Notes under the pieces: generated by a model
Database searches by the model: none
The model's input: only the letters and a program-made list of their open reading frames with translations
What the model was told of the DNA's origin: nothing
IMG/VR virus record: IMGVR_UViG_3300010148_000101
Span: 1 to 25,561 of that record
Source: a virus
Strand: one strand, 5' to 3'
Length of the DNA: 25,561 nt
Translations under genes and position numbers: made by a program
Shown here: piece by piece, positions 8,004-16,026 of the stretch
Position numbering within the stretch: position 1 is the stretch's first letter
How the letters are laid out: each line of letters opens with the position of its first letter

Positions 8004-8803
8004 AGCGTATATACGAATTCACCGTAGATAGAGAAGAGACTGTTAAAGACGAAACTGTTGAGACTCAAAAAGATGGTTCTGAAGTAACTATTTCCAAAGA
8101 CGTAAAAAAACAAGTAGCGCGTAAATTTTTTCTAAGGCGTCCTACGAGATCTATGACTGATGACGCCGAGCTTTACTATGGGGTAAAGTTAGCGGATGGG
8201 ATAAAAGCTGGCCTATTAACCCGGGCTCTACTAGAAAAGCGTTTTGAAAATGACGGAGGAACGAGAAGTGATGAAGAAAATGAACAATATCAAGAAATTC
8301 TGCAAAAACTTCAGGCCTTTCATAAAGAGCAGACAAAAATATTAGAAGTTCCCGAGAAAAAAAGAACTGTAGCTCAAAAGAAAAAACTTAAAGAGCTGGA
8401 GAATGAAATTAAACCAGTCAGAAAAGATTTAAGAGACCTTCAGTTAGTTGAAGACAGTCTTTACGAAGAGACTGCAGAAAATAGAGCAAGGAATAAAGTA
8501 ATATTATGGTGGATGCTTCATTTAAGTTATTGGGAAGTAGACGGTAAAGACGTTCCTTTTTTCGGGGAGGGGTCTTTTGAACAAAAATTAGAAAGATATG
8601 ACGAAATTGACGAAGGTGAAGTGGAGTTTGATGTTTTGGCCGCTCGCAAGTTAGCGTATTACGTTAGTTTTTGGTTTGTCGGCAAACCTAATAGTCAGGA
8701 GGAATTCACAAGTATGATAGATCTAGCTTTACAACTAGATAAAGAAGAAGTGGAGCCTGAAGTGGAAGAGCCGCCTAAAAAGCCTGTTAAAAAAGCTAAA
8801 TAG
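8000..8803 (+). CDS. Putative tail assembly chaperone
   Basis: This 267-residue, very charged protein has a beta-like N-terminus (residues 1-45), then RPTRSMTDDAELYYGVKLADG, then a long coiled-coil-prone stretch (about residues 95-150), a Trp-rich segment (VILWWMLHLSYW, near 174-185) and an acidic region ending in a Pro/Lys tail. I see no enzyme motif. It overlaps the upstream gene by ATGA and the downstream gene by TAGTG. Position between tube and tape measure suggests a protein that binds the tape measure during tail assembly. It could also be a structural component of the tail; the family is one I recall only as a virion-associated hypothetical protein. Confidence 0.5.
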   Translation: MKRIYEFTVDREETVKDETVETQKDGSEVTISKDVKKQVARKFFLRRPTRSMTDDAELYYGVKLADGIKAGLLTRALLEKRFENDGGTRSDEENEQYQEILQKLQAFHKEQTKILEVPEKKRTVAQKKKLKELENEIKPVRKDLRDLQLVEDSLYEETAENRARNKVILWWMLHLSYWEVDGKDVPFFGEGSFEQKLERYDEIDEGEVEFDVLAARKLAYYVSFWFVGKPNSQEEFTSMIDLALQLDKEEVEPEVEEPPKKPVKKAK

Positions 8804-9798
8804 TGTATCATGGAAGTTTAAAAGTAATTTTTTCTGAAATTCTTAGAGGTTTCACTCTAATAGAATCTCCTCCTTCTATTGGAGTAGATAAAATTAAAGT
8901 TAAACATTTTAATAATTTTGATTCGGCGGAACTTGACATAAAAAATAGATATTTTTATGAAAAAGCCGTAGAGCAAGGACTGCCTACTCGAAAAGAAAGA
9001 ATAGACTACTTAATAAAAGAAGAAATTTGGGACGAGAAAAAGAATAAAGAGATAATAAATCTTAAAAGTCTCGTAGCGGGCTTAAAAAAATCCAAATCCA
9101 AACTTTACCTTTCTAGTCATTTAGAATCTGTTAATCAACAACTAGAAGAGGCTCAGTTAAAGCTTTCTAAAATAGAATTAAAAAAAGAGGAGTTAATAGG
9201 TTTTTGCGCCGAAAACTATTCACAGAGGAGAGTCAATGAGCATTATATGAGAAATGCTTTATTGAAAGAAAATAACTCTTATTTGTTTAAAGTTGATGAA
9301 TTCGAAGAATTATCCGAAAAGATATTAATGGAATTGATATCTATATATAACAAATCTTCAAAAAGATATGATTCTCAGACATTAAAAAAAGTTTCTCTCT
9401 CTCCCTTTTTTACTAATCTTTTTTATCTTTGCGATAATAATGCTCAGATTTTTTTTGGTAAACCTTTAGTTGATTTAACTTTTTATCAAATTGAGCTATT
9501 TGGTTATGGGAGGTATTATAAATCTTTAATGGAGTCTGCAGAAAATCAAGTACCTGACGATGTAAAAGAAGATCCTAATAAATTAGTAGAATGGTTTGAT
9601 TCTAATAAAAGCGCTAAGGAAGTGTTGGATAAATCAAAAAATGAAGGATCTGCCACTTCATTAGTGGGGGCAACTTCTGAAGATTTGAAACGCTTAGGCC
9701 TTGATAACCCTAACGAAACTATAAATTTAGCTAAAAGAGCCGCTGAAAAGGGGGGGTCATTAAGCATGGAGGATATGATGAAAATTCATGGGGTTTAG
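8803..9798 (+). CDS. Unknown protein between chaperone-like gene and tape measure
   Basis: The product has 331 residues and starts at GTG (8803-8805), which overlaps the preceding TAG stop by one base; the nearby ATG at 8810 is out of frame, so GTG is the only close start. Residues about 70-125 are Lys/Glu-rich and coiled-coil-prone, the centre is more hydrophobic (LSPFFTNLFYLCDNN, IELFGYGRYYKSLM) and the last ~90 residues look like a flexible, charged tail. No family is recognised. Translational coupling and position before the tape measure suggest a part in tail assembly, perhaps a third chaperone-type protein or a tail structural protein. The gene ends 30 bases before the tape measure start. 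Confidence 0.5.
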   Translation: MYHGSLKVIFSEILRGFTLIESPPSIGVDKIKVKHFNNFDSAELDIKNRYFYEKAVEQGLPTRKERIDYLIKEEIWDEKKNKEIINLKSLVAGLKKSKSKLYLSSHLESVNQQLEEAQLKLSKIELKKEELIGFCAENYSQRRVNEHYMRNALLKENNSYLFKVDEFEELSEKILMELISIYNKSSKRYDSQTLKKVSLSPFFTNLFYLCDNNAQIFFGKPLVDLTFYQIELFGYGRYYKSLMESAENQVPDDVKEDPNKLVEWFDSNKSAKEVLDKSKNEGSATSLVGATSEDLKRLGLDNPNETINLAKRAAEKGGSLSMEDMMKIHGV

Positions 9799-9805
9799 CC
9801 AAAAA

Positions 9806-9823
9806 TAGTGTAATTATACACTA
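9806..9823 (+). promoter_or_regulatory. Inverted repeat with promoter/operator-like motif, copy 2
   Basis: TAGTGTA (9806-9812) and TACACTA (9817-9823) form a perfect 7-base inverted repeat around ATTA. The core GTGTAATTATACAC (9808-9821) differs in one base from the copy at 7716-7729. It lies immediately before the ribosome binding site AGGA and five bases before the tape measure ATG. It may be a promoter element, a protein binding site, or an RNA hairpin that tunes translation of the tape measure. Confidence 0.5.
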
Positions 9824-9828
9824 GGAAT

Positions 9829-12800
9829 ATGGCAGCAGATAAACTTAGCGTAGAGATAGATCTCCAAACAAGGCGAGCGGCAGCTGAACTTAAGAAGCTT
9901 AAAAAGATTGCCTCGGAAATAGGAGCGGGAATTGGTGGGGGTGCGGGAGGTCTTGGTTCTGCAGGAGGCTCAGTTGGGAAAGTCAGAGCCTTGGGGTCAG
10001 GTCTTTCAAAGGCTACTGTAAACGCTGATGAGTTTACAAAATCTCTAGAAGCTTCTAATGCTCGTGTTATAGCTTTTGGAGCTTCAGCTGGGTTAATAAT
10101 GCAAGTAGATAAGGCTCTTAGAGCCATGGTTCAAAGCACTATAAAAGTAGAAAAAGCACTTGCTGACGTTAATATCGTCATGAACCTTAATAATAAGCAA
10201 CTTCAACAATTCAGTAAAGGAATGTTTAAAGTTGCCAAAGAAACTGCTCAAAGTTTCGAAACTGTGGCTGAGGCTACCACTGAATTCGCTCGTCAAGGTT
10301 TAGGTATGGAAAATACATTAGTGCGAACTAAGGACGCATTAATATTGACTCGGCTGACTGGAATGCAAGCTGCAGATTCTGTAAAAGCCTTAACCGCTGC
10401 CGTAAACTCTTTCTCTAAAGAAGGGCTTACTTCAACTGAAGTCATTAATAAAATGGCAAAAGTTGATGCAAATTTTGCTGTAAGTTCGGAAGATTTAGCT
10501 AACGCTATTTCTCGAGTTGGTTCATCTGCCGTTGATGCCGGGGTTAGTATGGATCAATTATTGGCTATAACAACAGCGGTGCAGCAAAGGACTGCTCGTG
10601 GCGGCGCTGTTATTGGTAACGCTTTTAAGACAATATTTACTCGTATTCAACGTAGTGACGTTCAAAAGACTTTAGGTGGCTTTAACATAGCTACTAGAGA
10701 CTTTAATGGCAACATGTTGGACGCAGTGACGATTTTAACAAATTTAGCTGGCAAATTCCAAACATTAACAAAAGCCCAACAGGCATCAGTCGCAGAAAAT
10801 GTTGCGGGAGTTTTTCAGGTAAACATTCTTAGAGCCGCAATGGCAGATTTAGCAGATGCAAATTCTGTAACAGCTAGAGCTACTAGAGACGCTTCTTCTG
10901 CTACTGATGAAGCTATGAAGAAAAACCAAGAGTTGCAGAGGACTATGGATGCGACTATTCAGTCAACGTTAGCAAATTTAACTTCAGCGGGAGCGTCTTT
11001 AGGGGAAGACTTGTTTGGCCCAGCAATGAAAAATATACTAGGCTCAGTCAATGCGCTACTTGATTCTTTCGGGGAAGGAGGAAAACTAGAAGGGTTCGGA
11101 GAGGGGATTGGTAAAAATTTAGTAAAAGGAATTGGTAAATTTATCGCGGGGCCGGGTTTGATTATAGCTGGAGTTGCTTTTGGAAAATTAGCTAAACAAC
11201 TTGGTAAGTTCGCCAGCCAAGCTTTCAAGGATGTGATGGGGCTGAATAAGGCTTTTAAAGAGCGGGCGGCTATGGAAAAAGCCATCGTAGATCTTTTAGA
11301 TAGCGAGCCGGAATTGTTACAAGAAGCAGAAACCGGCGCTAAAGGTCTGCTTTCTGTACAGAAAAAGATAAAAAATACAATCCAAGACCAAAACAATTTA
11401 CTGGCAAGTCAACAAACAGCAGCTGCAGATATAGCTAGAGTGCTTCAGGCGAGTGGGGCTACTATAGGATCAGGCGGAGGCATAATACTTCCTCCGGGGA
11501 TTGGCGCTGGAGGTGTAGGTGGAAAGGGTATAAGAGGGTTTTCAGGAAGAGGAGCTTTTGGTAGAGGTATCCCCGGTAGAGCAAGCGGGGGGCTGATTCC
11601 TAACTTTGCTTTAGGTGGGCTAGCTTCTGCTATAGGAAGAGAAATATCAGCGGGAGTCCCTGCTTCAAAAATAAAAGTAGGCAGTAGCGCTGCTTTAAGA
11701 AGCTCGGGCAACCCCAGTGGAATAGGAGTCTTCAATACAAGAGATGAACCTAGAGGTTTAGGGCAGGGCATTAGTAGATCTGCATCTATGGGTATAAATC
11801 CTAAATCTCATGGCATACCTAACTTTGCTGTAGGGGCGGGACTAAGGGCTCTTGGAACTAAGTTTATTCCAAGTAAAGGGACAATGAAGACAGCAGCTAA
11901 AGGAGCAGGCGCTGGTCTTGCGTTTACAGCCATGGGCGCTTCCGACGGTTTATTTGGTTCTGCTATGAACGTAGCTGCCGGAGCAGGAATGGGAGCTATG
12001 TTTGGGGGAGGCGTTCCGGGAGCAGTAGTTGGAGGAGGTATTGCATTGTTAAGTGAGATTGTATTCGCGCTTGCAGGTTCTAGTGATGAAGCCACTGAAG
12101 CATTAAAGGAAGAAGTAAAAGTTCAAAAAGAATTGGCTTCAGCCAGCACTATAGCTAAAGATGCTTTAGCCAATATGAAAGACGGCTTGCCTTCTTCGAT
12201 TGGAGCTGTTAGGGGTGATATCGTTAGAAGAATTACGCAAAGTAAAGATTTTGAAGATTTCAAAATGGGAGATACCGCAGAGTTTAAAGGTATATCCACT
12301 CCTTCAAAACAATTATCTGCCAGTGAAATTACTACCGCTGTGGAAGCCTATGATAAGAGGGTGGAGTCAAGGAGGAGAATAGGGCTAGGAGCAAGTGGAT
12401 TGCCTGATTCAAGACAAGTATTTGGTTTTGATGATCCTCGTACAAGAGACTTAAGGTTTTCTACCATAAAAGATGCAGTAAGTAAAGGTGCAGGAGGGGT
12501 AGATGCGATAGGTCAAAGACTAGTTGGAAACTTTACTCCTGAGCAATTTAAGGCTATGGAGGAAGGGGGGATGACTTTCAGGCAAATGCTAAGTCATATA
12601 TTTGACGCTCCTGAAAAAGATCTTGAGAAATTCGCTGTTCAAATCGAAGAGTTTTCTGGTGGTGATCTTCAGTCAGTTAGATCTGCATTTAGGAAAACTT
12701 TCTTGAATCAGGAGGTTTACAATAAAGCGTTAAAAAATTTAAATGAGGCTGTCGCTAAAAGCACTTTGGCTCAAATTTCAGACGAACAAATATTATCAAG

Positions 12801-15147
12801 AAAGAATAGATTTCAACTAAGGCTAGCCTCCGAGGCAGCAAGGAGGACAGCTGGGTTTAATAATCGAATGGAAGGCTTGAGAGGCTCAGGTAGATTAGCC
12901 AGCGCAAATGCTACAATGGGATCTGCTGGAGTCGCCTCTGTGCGTTTCGGGAATAGTTTGGCTTCTGCTGGAGTTGCCTTTCAGGGAGCTCAAGCTCAGG
13001 CCGCTGCAGACTTTTCAAAACAGGTTGCTGACGGTTTAGGGAAGTTAGATATAAAAAAATTCATACAAAATTTCCAGAAAGGAATGTCAGAGGGTCAGGC
13101 AGCAAGGTCAAGGACTGCATTTCAAAGTATAACTACTGGAGACTTAAGTGTTTCCGATTTAGAGGAACAGCTAAAACGACTTGAAGGCTTAGCGAATGTA
13201 GGGAGGATAGATCCTAGGGATGTAGATTCATTAACTAAACTAGAGTTTTTGCCAAAAGTTATAGAGGTTCTTTCAAAGTCCACGCAGGACTTAGGCTCAA
13301 AACAAAGAGCAAACGCTGATACTTTAGATAAAGCCACTAAAACGGCTGAAGAACAAAATAAGTTAGATCTTCAAGCAATTCGATTACAATATGTTTTAAA
13401 TACGCAGAAAAGACAAGAATCCAGAGAAATTTCAGCAGCTTTAGCTAGAGCAGAGTTATCAGAGGCAGGGACCCTTCTTTCAAGGGGTCAAATAGGAGCC
13501 CGGGGAAGAAATGCTGCTTTTTCAGCTTCTTTGGCCGCTGATGTTTCTGCTAGGGGCATACAGGAAGGAGACTATGGCAGAGCTTTCCAAGCTGGATTTA
13601 GAAATGAATTTGGATACGAAGGAGTAGATGCATTAGAGGATTTTGAAAATGGCAGCAGGCAAGTTGCCCAGACAATGAAATCATCTTTTGCTGATGCATT
13701 TCAATCAATTGCAAGTGGTGCAAGTACAGTCCAAGGTGCTTTAGCTAACATGGCTCAAAGTATATTAAATTCAATCTCTAGCATGTCTACTCAGATGATG
13801 ACAAATATGATGTTTTCTAAAATGGGTTTTAGCGAGGGAGGATATGTTCCGGGTTACAACGCAGGAGGGCTTGTGACGGGAGGATCAGGACATAAGGATG
13901 ACGTGCTTACTAAAATGCAAGGAGGAGAGTTCGTTATAAAGAAATCTGCAGTAAATAAAATAGGTCTACCTACTTTAAATGCTATTAATGGATACGCTAA
14001 TGGAGGATCTACTGGCCCTTCAATGGGACAGTTAGGCTTAATCGCTGGAGGAGCTAGTGCTTTGTCTGGCGTAATAGGCGCGGCCATGGCTCCTGATCCT
14101 GCAAGGCCCGCTCCTTCTACAGATTATGGTTTTGGAAGAGGGCAGCATGGATTTTTTGGTGGTCCAGATCCGGATGCGCAAGGAGGAGATATTATATCAG
14201 GTGGAGGAACCCGAGCTGGGGTTTCTTTAAATAAAGCTTTTGTATATTACAGGAGAGATCCGAAAACCGGTCAGTTAATAAGTGAGAGTAGGCGTCCTAC
14301 GGAAGGAAGATTTGAAGTGAGTAGTAGATTGTCGCTATTAGGGAGACTGAGCGAGGATGATCCCCAAACGTCAAGGATGTTTGATAAAGAGCAAACTATG
14401 GCAAGGTATCAAGACTATCTAGCTACAGAAACTCAAAGCAGAAAAGATCAAATACAAGCTGTAAGAGATCAAAAGAAAGGTAGATTAATCGGAGCTTACA
14501 TGAATGCTGCGATGTTAATAGGTGGGGCGAAATTTTTTGGTGGTGAAACGGCAGGCACTGAAGCTATTACTGACTCTATGAATGCGGCTGACCCAATGAC
14601 AGCTACTGGAATGCCAATGAGTGCATTAGAAAGGCACGGAGGGAGGATGAGCTATACTCCTCCTGTTGCGATGGATAGATTAGGATCTCATGGTATGCCA
14701 GTGGGAATAGGGGGGAGTGGTGGTGGAGCTAACGGTGGATTGGCAAAAGTTATGGGAGGAGAATATGTAATGAGTCCTGAGGCTGTCCGTACTCATGGAG
14801 TAGGGTTCATGACTGAACTAAATCGTGGAAATGTCCCCGGTTTCGCAGCAGGAGGTTTGTATGGAAATCAAACTGGGCCAACTATAAATAATGGCGGCTC
14901 TACCCTTAACACAGGGGGAAACACAAGCAATAATGTTAAGATAAACATTAACATAGATAAAAGTGGAAAAGCCGAAGCGAGTGCTGATTCTACTTCGTCT
15001 CGTAAAGGCCCTTCAGAAAAAGACGATCAAGAAGAAGTGCAAAATAATAAAGAGTTTGGAGACTTACTGCAAAGTATCGTGGTCAAAGAGATTGTGCAGC
15101 AACAGCGTCCCGGTGGATTATTAAATAGATCAACTACAGGAGTTTAA
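9829..15147 (+). CDS. Tail tape measure protein
   Basis: The 1772-residue protein sets tail length and lies in the tube lumen. The N-terminal part (about 60-400) has the tape measure core, including ASNARVIAFGASAG near residue 75 and long amphipathic helices. Hydrophobic, Ala/Gly-rich stretches occur near 440-460, 690-760 and 1400-1420, fitting membrane-active segments. Residues about 540-595 are Gly-rich. Two GxIPNFAxG motifs lie near residues 586 and 661, and two copies of a VPG(Y/F).AGG plus GGE(F/Y)V module lie in the C-terminal part (near 1338-1370 and 1642-1685). AGGA four bases before ATG supports the start. The stop overlaps the stop of the convergent minus-strand gene. No lysozyme or peptidase motif was evident by eye. 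Confidence 0.93.
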   Translation: MAADKLSVEIDLQTRRAAAELKKLKKIASEIGAGIGGGAGGLGSAGGSVGKVRALGSGLSKATVNADEFTKSLEASNARVIAFGASAGLIMQVDKALRAMVQSTIKVEKALADVNIVMNLNNKQLQQFSKGMFKVAKETAQSFETVAEATTEFARQGLGMENTLVRTKDALILTRLTGMQAADSVKALTAAVNSFSKEGLTSTEVINKMAKVDANFAVSSEDLANAISRVGSSAVDAGVSMDQLLAITTAVQQRTARGGAVIGNAFKTIFTRIQRSDVQKTLGGFNIATRDFNGNMLDAVTILTNLAGKFQTLTKAQQASVAENVAGVFQVNILRAAMADLADANSVTARATRDASSATDEAMKKNQELQRTMDATIQSTLANLTSAGASLGEDLFGPAMKNILGSVNALLDSFGEGGKLEGFGEGIGKNLVKGIGKFIAGPGLIIAGVAFGKLAKQLGKFASQAFKDVMGLNKAFKERAAMEKAIVDLLDSEPELLQEAETGAKGLLSVQKKIKNTIQDQNNLLASQQTAAADIARVLQASGATIGSGGGIILPPGIGAGGVGGKGIRGFSGRGAFGRGIPGRASGGLIPNFALGGLASAIGREISAGVPASKIKVGSSAALRSSGNPSGIGVFNTRDEPRGLGQGISRSASMGINPKSHGIPNFAVGAGLRALGTKFIPSKGTMKTAAKGAGAGLAFTAMGASDGLFGSAMNVAAGAGMGAMFGGGVPGAVVGGGIALLSEIVFALAGSSDEATEALKEEVKVQKELASASTIAKDALANMKDGLPSSIGAVRGDIVRRITQSKDFEDFKMGDTAEFKGISTPSKQLSASEITTAVEAYDKRVESRRRIGLGASGLPDSRQVFGFDDPRTRDLRFSTIKDAVSKGAGGVDAIGQRLVGNFTPEQFKAMEEGGMTFRQMLSHIFDAPEKDLEKFAVQIEEFSGGDLQSVRSAFRKTFLNQEVYNKALKNLNEAVAKSTLAQISDEQILSRKNRFQLRLASEAARRTAGFNNRMEGLRGSGRLASANATMGSAGVASVRFGNSLASAGVAFQGAQAQAAADFSKQVADGLGKLDIKKFIQNFQKGMSEGQAARSRTAFQSITTGDLSVSDLEEQLKRLEGLANVGRIDPRDVDSLTKLEFLPKVIEVLSKSTQDLGSKQRANADTLDKATKTAEEQNKLDLQAIRLQYVLNTQKRQESREISAALARAELSEAGTLLSRGQIGARGRNAAFSASLAADVSARGIQEGDYGRAFQAGFRNEFGYEGVDALEDFENGSRQVAQTMKSSFADAFQSIASGASTVQGALANMAQSILNSISSMSTQMMTNMMFSKMGFSEGGYVPGYNAGGLVTGGSGHKDDVLTKMQGGEFVIKKSAVNKIGLPTLNAINGYANGGSTGPSMGQLGLIAGGASALSGVIGAAMAPDPARPAPSTDYGFGRGQHGFFGGPDPDAQGGDIISGGGTRAGVSLNKAFVYYRRDPKTGQLISESRRPTEGRFEVSSRLSLLGRLSEDDPQTSRMFDKEQTMARYQDYLATETQSRKDQIQAVRDQKKGRLIGAYMNAAMLIGGAKFFGGETAGTEAITDSMNAADPMTATGMPMSALERHGGRMSYTPPVAMDRLGSHGMPVGIGGSGGGANGGLAKVMGGEYVMSPEAVRTHGVGFMTELNRGNVPGFAAGGLYGNQTGPTINNGGSTLNTGGNTSNNVKININIDKSGKAEASADSTSSRKGPSEKDDQEEVQNNKEFGDLLQSIVVKEIVQQQRPGGLLNRSTTGV

Positions 15148-16013
15148 AAGTTCATATTCTCCATTCGGGTGAGTCTTTTATCTAGCTCTAAAAGCTTAGC
15201 GTCGATTATTCTCACAGCTTCATTGTAGGTCGTTTGAGGGTCTAGAGATCTTGGAGGTAAGAGAGGTATGCCGTTAATTGGAGAGTAGTCAAAAGTTATT
15301 TGGCAAGGCTCGTTTTCAAAACTTTCGCTGTCATAAGGTTTTTCAAGGAAGATAACTTGTTTAGAAACTACCATTTCCCCTTTTTTTACTCCCTTAGGAA
15401 GAGAGTATGAAATTTTTATCTTGGTTGATGATTCAATAAAATCTACCATTTCAAAATCTCTTTCCAATATAGAAACGTTATCTGAAGAATCAAACTCTAA
15501 ATCCATTTCAATTAACTTGCCTGCTTCGTTCATAACATTTACTGGGTTCTCAGGTGTTATGATGTATAGGCCCGGTCTAGTTATTTGAGCTTTAAGTATT
15601 TCGCCTTTTTCTCCTGTTTTTGTGACTTCTATTTCTGTATATTCGCCGGTTAGATTACCGCTTGAACTGGAAGTGATTCCTCCCTGAGCGTAAAGCTTGT
15701 CGCCTATTTGATATTTAAAAGAACTTTCGCCTATGTCTAGAATGCTTGAAGCTTGGTATTCTTCAAAAGTTATTGTAGCGCTATCATTTGGGGCTAATTT
15801 ATAACTGTAATTACCTTTAATGGAAAGAGTATCGCCGAAGGCTTCAAACTTTTTTTTAATATTGATATTCTCTGTATTTTCTGCTCGATAAAAAATATCA
15901 TTAACACCTAATTTAATAAAAGCTCCATTTTTAACCGCGATGGCCCTGTCGGATTTTATATACAAGCGGTTTGATCCTCGTTCGAGTGAGGCTTCAAATA
16001 TTTCAGGTTTCAT
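15144..16013 (-). CDS. Unknown protein downstream of tip protein J
   Basis: The 289-residue protein is mostly beta-like, with a strongly hydrophilic composition and no membrane segment or signal peptide. The C-terminus (about residues 262-289) is a likely short coiled coil, ILDKR-type heptads ending RLTRMENMNF. It starts 13 bases after the J stop and is the last gene of the minus-strand tail tip operon, so it is probably a small tip or fibre-attachment protein; a role as chaperone or host-range accessory to J is another possibility. Its stop overlaps that of the tape measure on the other strand. I do not recognise the family. Confidence 0.6.
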   Translation of the reverse strand: MKPEIFEASLERGSNRLYIKSDRAIAVKNGAFIKLGVNDIFYRAENTENINIKKKFEAFGDTLSIKGNYSYKLAPNDSATITFEEYQASSILDIGESSFKYQIGDKLYAQGGITSSSSGNLTGEYTEIEVTKTGEKGEILKAQITRPGLYIITPENPVNVMNEAGKLIEMDLEFDSSDNVSILERDFEMVDFIESSTKIKISYSLPKGVKKGEMVVSKQVIFLEKPYDSESFENEPCQITFDYSPINGIPLLPPRSLDPQTTYNEAVRIIDAKLLELDKRLTRMENMNF

Positions 16014-16026
16014 TAAATTATTTTAT

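Noticed and set aside
8776-8803. A-rich run before the stop of the 267-residue gene as a -1 frameshift site into the 331-residue frame
   Set aside because: The -1 frame has TAA at 8776, 8788 and 8797, so a slip at the AAA AAA codons ends at once. Stop-start overlap TAGTG explains coupling better.
9795-14087. Several long minus-strand open frames opposite the tape measure (for example 11445-11771, 11808-12095)
   Set aside because: They are Pro/Ala/Ser-rich mirror frames of a Gly/Ala-rich gene, have no supporting leaders and no recognisable protein pattern.
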